Below are positions 1 through 8,339 of a DNA stretch of 42,883 bases, piece after piece. Made by a program: the position numbers and the translations under genes. The notes below the pieces were generated by a model that was given only the letters and a program-made list of their open reading frames with translations, was not told where the DNA came from and searched no databases. Each line of letters starts with the position of its first letter. The first letter of the stretch is position 1. This DNA is from an uncultured Flavobacteriaceae bacterium (lineage in GTDB: Bacteria > Bacteroidota > Bacteroidia > Flavobacteriales > Flavobacteriaceae), in NCBI GenBank assembly GCA_905480425.1, contig CAJQQG010000004.1:1-42883 (forward strand), read 5' to 3'.

Positions 1-606
1 CAATCTATGAGTGAATGCATTCCTAATATTCTTTTAGAGTTAGAGCGAGAAACCCATCAAAAAGTATTAAAACCCAGAATGATTAGTGGACCTCTTCAAG
101 GAAGGCTATTAAGCTTACTTTCAAGCCTAATCAATCCAAAAATCATTATAGAAATAGGAACCTACACAGGCTATTCAACACTATGTTTAGCTGAAGGTCT
201 TTCTGAAACTGGGGTTATTCATACTATTGATTGCAATGAAGAATTAATTTCAATACAAGAAAAATTTTTTAATAAGTGCGTTTACAAGAAAAAAATTAAA
301 CGATATCTGGGAGAAGCTTTAACCATTTTACCCAAACTAGATGGACCTTATGATTTAGTTTTTATTGATGCAGATAAAATAAATTATGATTCCTACTTTG
401 AGGAAGTATTACCAAAAATGAAGGTTGGAGGATTAATTATTTCAGATAATGTTTTGTGGAGTGGAAAAGTACTTGAAAAGGTAAATTCAAAAGACCTAAG
501 TACAATGGCACTCCAAAAATATAATGAAAAATTGAAAAATGATCCAAGAGTAAAAACCGTACTACTTCCATTAAGAGATGGGATAACACTCAGCTGGGTA
601 CGCTAA
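1..606 (+). CDS. O-methyltransferase, class I SAM-dependent (5'-partial)
   Basis: This is a SAM-dependent methyltransferase of the caffeoyl-CoA/catechol O-methyltransferase family (COG4122). The SAM-binding motif EIGTYTGYS lies near residue 50, and the acidic metal-binding stretch FIDADK and the ISDNVLWSG segment follow as in this family. The first ATG in the window is at position 7 and would give 199 residues, but family members usually carry about 15 more N-terminal residues before the RETxxKVLxPRM region. The reading frame is open back to base 1, so the gene most likely starts outside the window. The substrate cannot be told from the sequence. Its stop overlaps that of the convergent tatA by four bases. 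Confidence 0.85.
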   Translation, partial: QSMSECIPNILLELERETHQKVLKPRMISGPLQGRLLSLLSSLINPKIIIEIGTYTGYSTLCLAEGLSETGVIHTIDCNEELISIQEKFFNKCVYKKKIKRYLGEALTILPKLDGPYDLVFIDADKINYDSYFEEVLPKMKVGGLIISDNVLWSGKVLEKVNSKDLSTMALQKYNEKLKNDPRVKTVLLPLRDGITLSWVR

Positions 607-881
607 AGATCTCGACGAATAGAATCTTCAAGATCATTAAAATCACTCTTGACTTTATCTACTTCCTCTTTTATGTTGTTTGTGATACTTTTTGAAGGAT
701 TTTCAATATCAACATCTACAGTTTTCTGGATTTCACTTTTAATATCATTAGTAGCTCGGCGAACCTGAGTCATTCCTTTAGCAAGTGTTCTAGCAATAGA
801 TGGTATTTTATCTGCTCCAAACACTAATAGAATAATAAAAAAAACAAAGACGATTTCAGCCCCACTAATAAATAAAAGCAT
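603..881 (-). CDS. tatA: Sec-independent protein translocase TatA/TatE family
   Basis: This is the pore-forming subunit of the twin-arginine pathway, which moves folded proteins across the inner membrane. The 92-residue protein has the expected build: a short periplasmic N-terminus, one hydrophobic helix (about residues 5-20), the conserved FG hinge (VFGADKIP), an amphipathic helix, and a charged, soluble C-terminal tail. TatA and TatB cannot be separated safely on sequence alone. It lies 84 bases downstream of the M1 peptidase on the same strand. That gap holds its own perfect -7 box, so it may be transcribed independently. tatC is not in the window. Confidence 0.88.
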   Translation of the reverse strand: MLLFISGAEIVFVFFIILLVFGADKIPSIARTLAKGMTQVRRATNDIKSEIQKTVDVDIENPSKSITNNIKEEVDKVKSDFNDLEDSIRRDL

Positions 882-896
882 GTACTAGATTTTAAG

Positions 897-904
897 CAAA
901 TATA
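897..904 (-). promoter_or_regulatory. Bacteroidota -7 box for tatA
   Basis: On the minus strand this reads TATATTTG, a perfect match to the Bacteroidota -7 consensus TAnnTTTG, 15 bases before the tatA ATG. No clear TTG at the -33 spacing is visible, so this is a partial promoter match. Confidence 0.42.
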
Positions 905-965
905 AGGGTAAAATAAAAATAATTAACGAATATAAAGAAGATTCAATAGTTATTTTTTAAAGCAT

Positions 966-3248
966 TCAACCCTTAATTCTTGCCTTGAATTTATCAAATT
1001 CAGATGGATTTTCTTTTTTAGGCCAGCTGTTATTGTTCGTATTAATATCTGCGGTTACCTTATCTGGATCAACAGTAACTCCTACTAAAACTTTATTAGA
1101 TGAAATTACTTTTCGGACACTCTTCTCGTTTTTACGCCATAATTGTACAGGATATGTAATACGTTCAGAAGACCCATCTGCATAACTATATTCAACTATT
1201 AAAGGCATAACCAAACCGCCTGGTTTATCAAACTCTACTTCATAAAAGAATTTTGGCGGAGTATTATTTACTTCCAAACCTTCTTTATTCAAATAATTCT
1301 TTAAAATTTCAGAATCTTGAATAGCGTTAGCCTTAGCAATTTTTGGATCAAAAGATTCACTTTCTTCGTCAATTTTAAAAACCATTTCAGGTAGATTATC
1401 TAAATCATAGCCGTAGGCTTTCAATCTTTTTTTAGTTTCTAAGTCTGGTGTATCAGAAAAATAATACTGTGTAACATTTTTAACTCCAATATCCACTACT
1501 TCTGTTGTGTAAAACCAACCCCTCCAAAACCAATCTAAATCAATGGCAGAAGCATCTTCCATTGTTCTGAAAAAATCTTCAGGGGTAGGATGCTTAAACA
1601 TCCATCGCTGAGAATAAGTCTTAAAAGCATGGTCAAATGTTTCACGACCCATAATAGTTTCTCTAAGAATATTTAAAGCTGTAGCAGGCTTTGCATAAGC
1701 ATTAGCGCCTAGTTGATATACATTTTCAGGATTAGACATAATGGGAGAAATAAAATCTTGATTTCCTGACATATAGGGTACAATTTTTTGTGGATCACCT
1801 CTTCTTGAGGGATATACATCTAAGGAGCCAATAGAATTTGGATAAGTCTCTCCAAACTCTTGCTCTGTTAGGTATTGCATAAATGTATCCAATCCTTCAT
1901 CCATCCACCCCCATTGGCGTTCATCTGAATTCACAATCATTGGAAAATAATTATGCCCTACTTCATGAATAATTACACTTATCATCCCAAATTTTGTTCG
2001 GTCTGAATAAGTGCCGTCTTCATCGGGTCGCCCATAATTCCAACAGATCATTGGATATTCCATTCCTTGACTTTTGGCATGAACAGAAACCGCCTTTGGG
2101 TAAGGATAATCAAATGTAAATTTAGAATAGCTCTTTAAAGTTTGAACCACAGCCTTAGTTGAATATTCTTCCCATAAAGGATTTCCTTCTTTGGGGTAGA
2201 GAGACACGGCCATAACTTTTTGTGGGCCTACCTGAACTGCCTGTTGATCCCAGATAAATTTTCTTGAGGTAGCAAATCCAAAATCCCTAACATTCTTTGC
2301 GTCAAACTTCCATGTACTTTTCTTCTTTGAAAAAGAAGATTCTTTAGCTTTTGCCTCTTCTTGAGTCACAATAAGAACAGGTTTATCAAAACTGTATTCT
2401 GAAGCCTGAAAGCGCCTGTACTCTTGGCGAGTTAAAACTTCTTTAGGATTTTGAAGTCTTCCCGTTGCTTCCATAATATGATCAGATGGAACTGTAATAT
2501 TTACCTGGTAATCTCCAAACTCAAGAGCAAATTCTCCATTTCCCCAGAATTGATAATTCTGCCATCCTTCCACATCATTGTAAACGCATAATCTAGGAAA
2601 AAATTGAGCGATTACATAGGCCTTATTTCCGTCTTCAGGAAAAAATTCATAACCCGATCTACCACCATCATCAACATGATTATTGATATTATACCACCAT
2701 TTTATTTTAAAAATAAATATTTCGCCAGGATCAATTGCATTTGGTAAATCCACCCGCATCATGGTTTGATTTATCTTGTGTGGTAATGAATTGCCATTTT
2801 CGTCTTTAACCCATTCAATGTTAAAACCTCCATCAAAAGAGTCTTCAGCATAATTAGATATAAAACTACTCGGACGAACAGTTACAGAATTACTAGCACC
2901 ATTTTTCTCTAAGGAAGGAGCATCCTTTTTACGAATATTTTGGTCTAATTGTAGCCATAAATAAGGTAATTGATCGGGTGAATTATTTGTATATGTAATT
3001 ACCTCTTCCCCATAAAGTTTACTTGAAGCATCATCCAATTCTAGTTCCATTTTGTAATCCACTTTTTGCTGGTAATAATCAACCCCAGGAGCACCGGAAG
3101 CATTATGATATCTATTTGGATTTGCAAATTGATCGTATAGTTGTTTAAATTTGTTACTGTTGGTATGACCCTGTTGAATTTGTGCATTTGTATTTGCAAT
3201 AAAAAGAAAAACTATGAGGATGTAAAAATTTGTTTTAAGATATTTCAT
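966..3248 (-). CDS. M1 family metallopeptidase, secreted
   Basis: This is a zinc aminopeptidase-type enzyme of the M1 (gluzincin) family. It has a signal peptide (about residues 1-22, ending in NAQ). The exopeptidase motif appears as GMEYP at 395-399. The zinc site is HEVGH at 428-432, with the third ligand Glu451 at the exact HExxH-18-E spacing. A downstream YAKPATAL segment may carry the catalytic tyrosine. At 760 residues the length is ordinary for the Bacteroidota members, and no T9SS sorting domain is visible at the C-terminus. It is presumably periplasmic or surface-attached and cleaves peptides. It follows the DUF6702 gene after 76 bases and precedes tatA. The natural substrate is unknown. 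Confidence 0.92.
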   Translation of the reverse strand: MKYLKTNFYILIVFLFIANTNAQIQQGHTNSNKFKQLYDQFANPNRYHNASGAPGVDYYQQKVDYKMELELDDASSKLYGEEVITYTNNSPDQLPYLWLQLDQNIRKKDAPSLEKNGASNSVTVRPSSFISNYAEDSFDGGFNIEWVKDENGNSLPHKINQTMMRVDLPNAIDPGEIFIFKIKWWYNINNHVDDGGRSGYEFFPEDGNKAYVIAQFFPRLCVYNDVEGWQNYQFWGNGEFALEFGDYQVNITVPSDHIMEATGRLQNPKEVLTRQEYRRFQASEYSFDKPVLIVTQEEAKAKESSFSKKKSTWKFDAKNVRDFGFATSRKFIWDQQAVQVGPQKVMAVSLYPKEGNPLWEEYSTKAVVQTLKSYSKFTFDYPYPKAVSVHAKSQGMEYPMICWNYGRPDEDGTYSDRTKFGMISVIIHEVGHNYFPMIVNSDERQWGWMDEGLDTFMQYLTEQEFGETYPNSIGSLDVYPSRRGDPQKIVPYMSGNQDFISPIMSNPENVYQLGANAYAKPATALNILRETIMGRETFDHAFKTYSQRWMFKHPTPEDFFRTMEDASAIDLDWFWRGWFYTTEVVDIGVKNVTQYYFSDTPDLETKKRLKAYGYDLDNLPEMVFKIDEESESFDPKIAKANAIQDSEILKNYLNKEGLEVNNTPPKFFYEVEFDKPGGLVMPLIVEYSYADGSSERITYPVQLWRKNEKSVRKVISSNKVLVGVTVDPDKVTADINTNNNSWPKKENPSEFDKFKARIKG

Positions 3249-3324
3249 ATTAACCTTATTAAATAATTCTGAATTATAAATATACTATTTTATTGGTTGT
3301 TTAATAGAGAAACGAAAAGTGTCT

Positions 3325-3825
3325 TTAATTTGGTAAGTTTATGGCTAAAGTTGGTGATTTTGAATGAAGTAAAAAGCTATTTCTACTTGCTTCATTTTTA
3401 TAATGAATGATATTTTGCTGTGAATCAAAAAGATCAAAAAACATGCTATTTTTTATTTCAATGGTACTTGGAATTTCATCTAAATATAATTCTAGGTAAC
3501 ACACTACAATATCATTTTTATATTCTTTACCTAAATAAGAAATTTCTTGTGGTTTCCCATTTATAATTAATTGAAATTCTTTTTTTAAATGAGATTTAAG
3601 AAGACTATCACTATGTTTAGTGTTTGAATCTGGAAATAAACGAAGAGATTTTTCTTGTTGTTGAAGAAGTAATTCAAGATCATCAATAAATAACTGAGTC
3701 ATTATTTGAAATGTTTTAAGCTCTTTTTTATATTCTATTTCTGTAGTGCTCAAATAAAATTTATGTACCTCCAAGTCAGCAAAATACAATTGAAATATAT
3801 TCAATAAAACGTAAAAAAAAAGCAT
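3325..3825 (-). CDS. DUF6702 family protein
   Basis: This small exported protein of unknown function matches the flavobacterial DUF6702 pattern. A hydrophobic N-terminus (about residues 1-17) leads into the family opening HKFYLSTTEIEY, followed by LFIDDLE. The rest alternates short beta-like stretches, and there is no cysteine pair or obvious catalytic motif. The start at 3825 lies 8 bases after the stop of the CarboxypepD_reg-like gene, so the two are almost certainly cotranscribed. The M1 peptidase follows. This context suggests an accessory envelope role next to the peptidase, but nothing in the sequence shows a specific activity. Confidence 0.75.
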   Translation of the reverse strand: MLFFYVLLNIFQLYFADLEVHKFYLSTTEIEYKKELKTFQIMTQLFIDDLELLLQQQEKSLRLFPDSNTKHSDSLLKSHLKKEFQLIINGKPQEISYLGKEYKNDIVVCYLELYLDEIPSTIEIKNSMFFDLFDSQQNIIHYKNEASRNSFLLHSKSPTLAINLPN

Positions 3826-3833
3826 AGATATAT

Positions 3834-4565
3834 TTATTCTAAAATGATGTCTTTGTAGTCTTTGCTTTTATTGATTAAGAAATCAATTAATTGAAATTGT
3901 TTGCTTTGTTTTAATAAGTTACTTGACTTCATTTGAGTATCTAAATATTCTAAAAAACCAATCACTTGATCTTTGGGGAGTTCCAAATCTTTCTCAAAGA
4001 AATTCGTGTCAAAAACATATGGCAAAACTTCACTGGGCTTTAATTTCATTTGCTCTTCCTTAGTCTTATTTGCAAAAGCTTTTCCAATTAATTTAGCAAT
4101 ATTAACAAAATCAATGCCATTAGTCATTAAACGATCATCACTAAGTCTATTAACTATTTGCGAAGATTTATCTCGCTCATAATCAAAGCCCTTAAACTGC
4201 TCCTCTATTAAATCAAGATACTTTTCAACATCTTCAGAAGTGACAACTACTTCCTTAAGTTCGTTGATATTTTCGTTTACTGAAACTACCAAACGATTTT
4301 TGGCGAGAATTTCTTCTGAAATGATCACACTTCTAATTTTATACTGAACGGACGAAAAAATAACCTCGTCACCTTGGGCAACATCAATTTCGAATTCCCC
4401 ATTTTCATCAGTAATAGTATTTGATTGATATGTATTGTTAATTACATTAGCAGCAACTACACTAGTATTTTTATAAAGAAGTCTTCCTTTTATAGGTTTT
4501 CGCTCTTGACCAAAAACTAAAACAGTGATTAGTAACGAAAAACATAAAAAAACTGTATTTTTCAT
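3834..4565 (-). CDS. CarboxypepD_reg-like domain protein, exported
   Basis: The 243-residue exported protein starts with a signal peptide (about residues 1-19, ending VFGQ). One carboxypeptidase regulatory-like beta-sandwich follows (about 22-100), with the typical IKGRLLY opening and ITDENGEFEI turn. The C-terminal half is charged and helical and belongs to no family I recognise. Such domains often sit at the N-terminus of TonB-dependent receptors, but here there is no plug or barrel, so it is a stand-alone protein. It is first in the group with DUF6702 and the M1 peptidase. A TATCTTTA box (4570-4577 on the minus strand) lies only four bases before the ATG. Confidence 0.8.
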   Translation of the reverse strand: MKNTVFLCFSLLITVLVFGQERKPIKGRLLYKNTSVVAANVINNTYQSNTITDENGEFEIDVAQGDEVIFSSVQYKIRSVIISEEILAKNRLVVSVNENINELKEVVVTSEDVEKYLDLIEEQFKGFDYERDKSSQIVNRLSDDRLMTNGIDFVNIAKLIGKAFANKTKEEQMKLKPSEVLPYVFDTNFFEKDLELPKDQVIGFLEYLDTQMKSSNLLKQSKQFQLIDFLINKSKDYKDIILE

Positions 4566-4625
4566 ATTATAAAGATAGCCTTACCTTGGGAAAATAAACC
4601 TTTAGTGGATGTTAATTTTTTAACA

Positions 4626-5081
4626 ATGAATGTCAAAATTAAAAAAATAACGGCGAAACAAACCTACGAATTAAGACATCCTTTACTCAGGAAAGGGCAA
4701 CCTTTAAACACATGTCATTTATCGTTAGACAACGACAGTAAAACCATACATCTTGGGGCCTATTTTGAAACAGAACTTGTAGGAGTATTAAGTGCTTTCA
4801 ACATATCTTGCCCTGGCTACAAATCAAAAAGTGGAATTCAATTTAGAGCTATGGCAGTACTTCCCTCGTATCAAGGAAAAGGAATTGCCACTCAACTAAT
4901 TCAAAAAGCGTTTTTAAGTGTCCGGAAAACATTAACAATTCATCATGTCTGGCTAAATGCAAGAGTTGTCGCCAAGAATCTTTATTTAAAAAATAATTTT
5001 AAGCCTATTGGTAGTGTCTTTAAAATAGATCCTATTGGATTACATCAACGTTTTATAAAAAAAATGCAAAATGAATCGTAA
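4626..5081 (+). CDS. GNAT family N-acetyltransferase
   Basis: This is a single-domain acetyltransferase of the GNAT fold. The acetyl-CoA pyrophosphate-binding loop is visible as QGKGIA, preceded by the beta-strand RAMAVLPSY. The C-terminal half has the usual ARVVAKNLYLKNNFKPIG motif-B region. The frame is open from a GTG at 4605, but the ATG at 4626 is the more plausible start and gives 151 residues. The acceptor substrate is not predictable. The 3' end overlaps the start of the M15 carboxypeptidase by 11 bases, so the two are probably translationally coupled, but a shared pathway is not evident. Confidence 0.82.
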   Translation: MNVKIKKITAKQTYELRHPLLRKGQPLNTCHLSLDNDSKTIHLGAYFETELVGVLSAFNISCPGYKSKSGIQFRAMAVLPSYQGKGIATQLIQKAFLSVRKTLTIHHVWLNARVVAKNLYLKNNFKPIGSVFKIDPIGLHQRFIKKMQNES

Positions 5082-5799
5082 AACTTTCCTAACAACAAGC
5101 TTGGGATTACTTGGCGCAACTACCTGGTCAAAAACTAAAGTTAAAGAAAAGTATACATCTAATCAATTAATAGGTAAAGAATCACTTAAGCTTTATAGTC
5201 ACAAAACACCTCTTCTCACAATCGCTGGTATTGCTTTTGAAAAAATGCAGAAAGCTGCACTAAAAGAGGGTGTTGAACTTAAAATCATCTCAGCATATAG
5301 ATCTTACGACCAACAAAAAAATATTTGGAATCGTAAGTTTTTAAAAAATAAAAAAGCAGGATTAGATTCAGAGAATAACATTAAAAAAATTATTGAATAT
5401 TCAACACTTCCCGGAACCTCAAGACATCATTGGGGAACCGATGTTGATTTAATTGATGGTTCTAAACCACAAGAGGGCGATGTACTCATTTCTAAAAAAT
5501 TTCATCAAAATGGACCGTATGTTGTCTTAAGAAAATGGATGGATCGACATGCTGTTAACTACGGATTTATTCGACCATACACTAAAAACAGTGAGCGTAA
5601 AGGATTCTATTACGAACCATGGCATTACAGTTATGCACCCATTGCCATCCCAATGTTAAAGGCGTATTCAGCATTGGATTTAAAAAAAACATTAGCTACA
5701 ACCGATCTAGAAGGAAGTGCTTCAATGTCAAAACAATTTTTAAGGAAATATTTTACTGAAAATATCCTTGGTATAGCAAACGAACTAAAAGACTTTTAA
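5071..5799 (+). CDS. M15 family D,D-/L,D-carboxypeptidase (VanY-like)
   Basis: This is a peptidoglycan carboxypeptidase of the M15B type, expected to trim the terminal D-alanine of stem peptides in the periplasm. The substrate-side motif SAYRSY is near residue 74. The zinc motif SRHHWGTDVD (117-126) gives ligands His119 and Asp126, and EPWHY (182-186) gives catalytic Glu182 and ligand His185. The N-terminus MNRKTFLTTSLGLLGATTW resembles a Tat signal but has RK instead of RR, so Sec export is equally possible. The start overlaps the acetyltransferase gene by 11 bases. The C-terminal 50 residues after the zinc site have no recognisable domain. Confidence 0.88.
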   Translation: MNRKTFLTTSLGLLGATTWSKTKVKEKYTSNQLIGKESLKLYSHKTPLLTIAGIAFEKMQKAALKEGVELKIISAYRSYDQQKNIWNRKFLKNKKAGLDSENNIKKIIEYSTLPGTSRHHWGTDVDLIDGSKPQEGDVLISKKFHQNGPYVVLRKWMDRHAVNYGFIRPYTKNSERKGFYYEPWHYSYAPIAIPMLKAYSALDLKKTLATTDLEGSASMSKQFLRKYFTENILGIANELKDF

Positions 5800-5838
5800 A
5801 TAATGAAAAATAGTTCAAAATTAGTTTATAAAATAGCC

Positions 5839-6597
5839 TTATCGAGTGAAAACAGGTTTTAAGGGATCTGCCGTTTCATCGGCACTGTATGAGTATCCAT
5901 CTGAGTTAAAAGCTTTAATATCTTCTATAGTTTTAGCATCTATATCAACTAGATGACGCACCATCATACCTCGTGCTTTTTTAGCAAAAAAAGAAATTAT
6001 TTTTAACTTTCCATTTTTAAAATCTTTAAATTGGGGAGTCACAATTTTAGCTTCTAATCTTTCAACATCAATCACATTAAAATATTCATTACTAGCAAGA
6101 TTAACGAAAAGCTCTCCTTCCTCTATCTCTAAATTAAGTTGTTGGGTCGTTTTATCTTTCCAAAAGTCATAGAGATTTTTATGCTTGCCTATTAAAAAAT
6201 TAGTTCCCATTTCAAGCCTGTAGGGCTGGATTAAATCAAGAGGCTTTAAAATACCGTAGAGACCAGATAATATTCTTAATTGATTCTGCATTTGGTTAAT
6301 CTTTTCTGAAGATAAGGTATAGGGATCTAACCCTTGAAAAACATCACCATTAAAGGTAAAAATAGCTGGTCTTTTATTAGTAGACCCTTGTGAATTAAAT
6401 GATTGATTTCGCTCCCAGTTTAATTTAGCTAACTTATCAGAAATATGCATTAGCTCTGATAATGCTTTGGGGGTTTTCTTTTTCAACAATCCATTAATTA
6501 AGTTTGCCTCTTCACTGAAATTAGGTATTGTAAACTTTATTGAAGGAAGCTGCGAATCAAATTGTAATGACTTTGCAGGAGAAATAACCATTTTCAT
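5839..6597 (-). CDS. yaaA: Peroxide stress protein YaaA
   Basis: This member of the YaaA/DUF328 (UPF0246) family limits intracellular free iron and oxidative DNA damage during peroxide stress in E. coli. The start MKMVISPAKSL, the central FNGDVFQGLD segment, the SGLYG stretch and the C-terminal FFAKKARGMM region are hallmarks of the family, and 252 residues is the usual length. It is cytoplasmic. It has its own well-formed promoter (TTG at -33 and TATTTTTG at -7), so it is probably a single-gene unit, although rluD lies upstream on the same strand. No OxyR-type site was recognised. Confidence 0.92.
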   Translation of the reverse strand: MKMVISPAKSLQFDSQLPSIKFTIPNFSEEANLINGLLKKKTPKALSELMHISDKLAKLNWERNQSFNSQGSTNKRPAIFTFNGDVFQGLDPYTLSSEKINQMQNQLRILSGLYGILKPLDLIQPYRLEMGTNFLIGKHKNLYDFWKDKTTQQLNLEIEEGELFVNLASNEYFNVIDVERLEAKIVTPQFKDFKNGKLKIISFFAKKARGMMVRHLVDIDAKTIEDIKAFNSDGYSYSADETADPLKPVFTR

Positions 6598-6613
6598 ACG
6601 ATTCTATTTTTAT

Positions 6614-6644
6614 CAAAAATACAAGGATTTATTTCGAATTACAA
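6614..6644 (-). promoter_or_regulatory. Promoter of yaaA (-33 TTG / -7 TATTTTTG)
   Basis: On the minus strand a TTG (6642-6644) is followed after 20 bases by TATTTTTG (6614-6621), a perfect TAnnTTTG box, 16 bases before the yaaA ATG. Spacing and sequence fit the known Bacteroidota sigma-A promoter well. Confidence 0.55.
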
Positions 6645-6675
6645 GAAAGTAGAATCAATGCTTAAAATACTTGTA

Positions 6676-7716
6676 TTATAAATTCTTATGCTGTGCATAT
6701 TGTCTCCACTTATCAATAGCTGAGTTAAAATCATCTGGAATAGGTGAATCATATTGCATTTTTTCACCAGTTTTAGGATGAATAAACCCTAATGTTTTAG
6801 CATGTAATGCCTGACGAGGTAAAAGCTTAAAACAATTATCGACAAACTGACGATATTTCGTAAAACTAGTTCCTTTGAGGATTTTTTCACCTCCATAGCG
6901 TGCATCATTAAAAAGGGTGTGTCCAATAAATTTTAAATGTGCACGTATTTGATGCGTTCTTCCTGTTTCAAGTTGGCATTCAATTAAGGTTACATATCCA
7001 AACCGTTCTAATACCTTAAAATGAGTTATTGCTTCTTTGCCTTCGGAGTTATCTTCAAAAACGGTCATTTGAAGGCGATTTTTAGGATGTCTTCCAATTG
7101 CACCTTCTATAGTCCCTTTATTCTCTTTTAAATCTCCCCAAACTAACGCAAGGTATTTTCGCTCTGATGTTTTATCGAAAAATTGTTTTGACAAGTGTGT
7201 CATTGCTTGCTCAGTTTTTGCAACCACCAAAAGGCCACTGGTATCTTTATCAATACGATGAACTAATCCTGGGCGATTATTTAAATTTTTGGGAAGTTTT
7301 TCAAAATGATGGAGCAATCCATTTAAAAGGGTTCCAGAATAATTTCCATGACCAGGATGGACTACTAATCCTGGAGGCTTATTGATAACAACTAAAATAT
7401 CATCTTCGTAGACTATATCTATGGCAATATCTTCTGCTACAAGTAAATTTTCATAAGGTGGATGTGCAAAAAGAACTTTTACTCTATCGCGTCCTTTTAC
7501 TTTATAGTTTGACTTCACAATCAAATCATTCACATAAATACTCCCTTCTTTGGCAGACTGTTGTATCTTATTTCGAGTTACATTTTCAATCCGTGACATC
7601 AAAAACTTATCCACCCTCAAAGGAGACTGACCTGGGTCTGCAATAAAAGCATAGTGCTCATAAAGTGAATCAATACTTTGAATTTCTTGCCCTAAAGGAT
7701 TTTTATTTTCTTCCAT
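6676..7716 (-). CDS. rluD: RluA/RluD family 23S rRNA pseudouridine synthase
   Basis: This RNA pseudouridine synthase has an N-terminal S4 RNA-binding domain (about residues 33-80) and a catalytic domain. The catalytic motif HRIDKDTSG places the nucleophilic aspartate at residue 156. GRTHQIRAHL and the late ARYGG segment also match RluD-type enzymes, which modify helix 69 of 23S rRNA. The length of 346 residues is normal with a short N-terminal extension. The gene overlaps the end of the upstream PASTA gene by 14 bases, so the two are likely cotranscribed, as seen in other Bacteroidota. Assignment to RluD rather than RluC or RluA is probable, not certain. Confidence 0.88.
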   Translation of the reverse strand: MEENKNPLGQEIQSIDSLYEHYAFIADPGQSPLRVDKFLMSRIENVTRNKIQQSAKEGSIYVNDLIVKSNYKVKGRDRVKVLFAHPPYENLLVAEDIAIDIVYEDDILVVINKPPGLVVHPGHGNYSGTLLNGLLHHFEKLPKNLNNRPGLVHRIDKDTSGLLVVAKTEQAMTHLSKQFFDKTSERKYLALVWGDLKENKGTIEGAIGRHPKNRLQMTVFEDNSEGKEAITHFKVLERFGYVTLIECQLETGRTHQIRAHLKFIGHTLFNDARYGGEKILKGTSFTKYRQFVDNCFKLLPRQALHAKTLGFIHPKTGEKMQYDSPIPDDFNSAIDKWRQYAQHKNL

Positions 7717-8254
7717 TTCCTAAAACTAAATCAATTTTTGTGGTTTTAGGGAGTGAAATTCCTGGATTAATTTTTTTTCCTTCATATCGAATTTCCAAAA
7801 CCATGTCTTTACCAATATTATTTTCATATGTTATTTCTCCAACTTCAAAACCAACTGATTTTATTATGGATTCTGCATTTCTTCGTGTAATTTGGATTAA
7901 ATTAGGAACAGTTATTTTCCGGTAATTATAAGGATTTACTGTTATGTATATTTTTCTATTTTTTTTAACCTCACTCTCAGCTAAAGGTAAATGACTAATA
8001 ATTGATAGAGGAGCTAATTCAGGGACGAATTTTGATGAATCTATAACTTCAAAACGAAGGTTTTGCTCTTCCATTATGCTTGGAAGTAAAGAAATAGATA
8101 CTCCTCTTAGGTCAGGTACTTTTTGATAATCATTATGATTTGTGATTAATCGTAAACCAAACAATAACGTCAAAAATATACTGATTGATGCAAGCCCTAG
8201 ATAAAGTAATTGCCAAAGAAATGATTTACTTAAGAAAAAACGTAAAAAATTCAT
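7703..8254 (-). CDS. Membrane-anchored PASTA domain protein
   Basis: The protein has a short cytoplasmic N-terminus, one transmembrane helix (about residues 14-36) and two tandem PASTA-type repeats outside. The first begins KVPDLRGVS and the second ITVPNLIQITRRNAESII. PASTA domains elsewhere bind muropeptides or lipid II and sit on Ser/Thr kinases or penicillin-binding proteins, but here no kinase or transpeptidase domain is present. It lies between rluD (14-base overlap) and the divergent ddl, whose product makes the D-Ala-D-Ala end of peptidoglycan. A structural or sensing role at the cell wall is an inference from this context. Confidence 0.85.
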   Translation of the reverse strand: MNFLRFFLSKSFLWQLLYLGLASISIFLTLLFGLRLITNHNDYQKVPDLRGVSISLLPSIMEEQNLRFEVIDSSKFVPELAPLSIISHLPLAESEVKKNRKIYITVNPYNYRKITVPNLIQITRRNAESIIKSVGFEVGEITYENNIGKDMVLEIRYEGKKINPGISLPKTTKIDLVLGNGRK

Positions 8255-8293
8255 GGGTTAGATTTAATGGCTAAGATAATAAAATACAAGCTT

Positions 8294-8322
8294 TTGGATT
8301 GCTTTGAAATGATATACCTTTG
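8294..8322 (+). promoter_or_regulatory. Promoter of ddl-coaD (-33 TTG / -7 TACCTTTG)
   Basis: TTG at 8294-8296 is followed after 18 bases by TACCTTTG (8315-8322), a perfect TAnnTTTG box, 17 bases before the ddl ATG. It sits in the 85-base region shared with the divergent PASTA gene. Confidence 0.55.
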
Positions 8323-8339
8323 TAAAAGAACCGAAAATA

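Noticed and set aside
7665-7925. Plus-strand open frame of 86 codons across the rluD/PASTA junction
   Set aside because: It is antisense to the PASTA and rluD coding sequences, and its translation has no family features.
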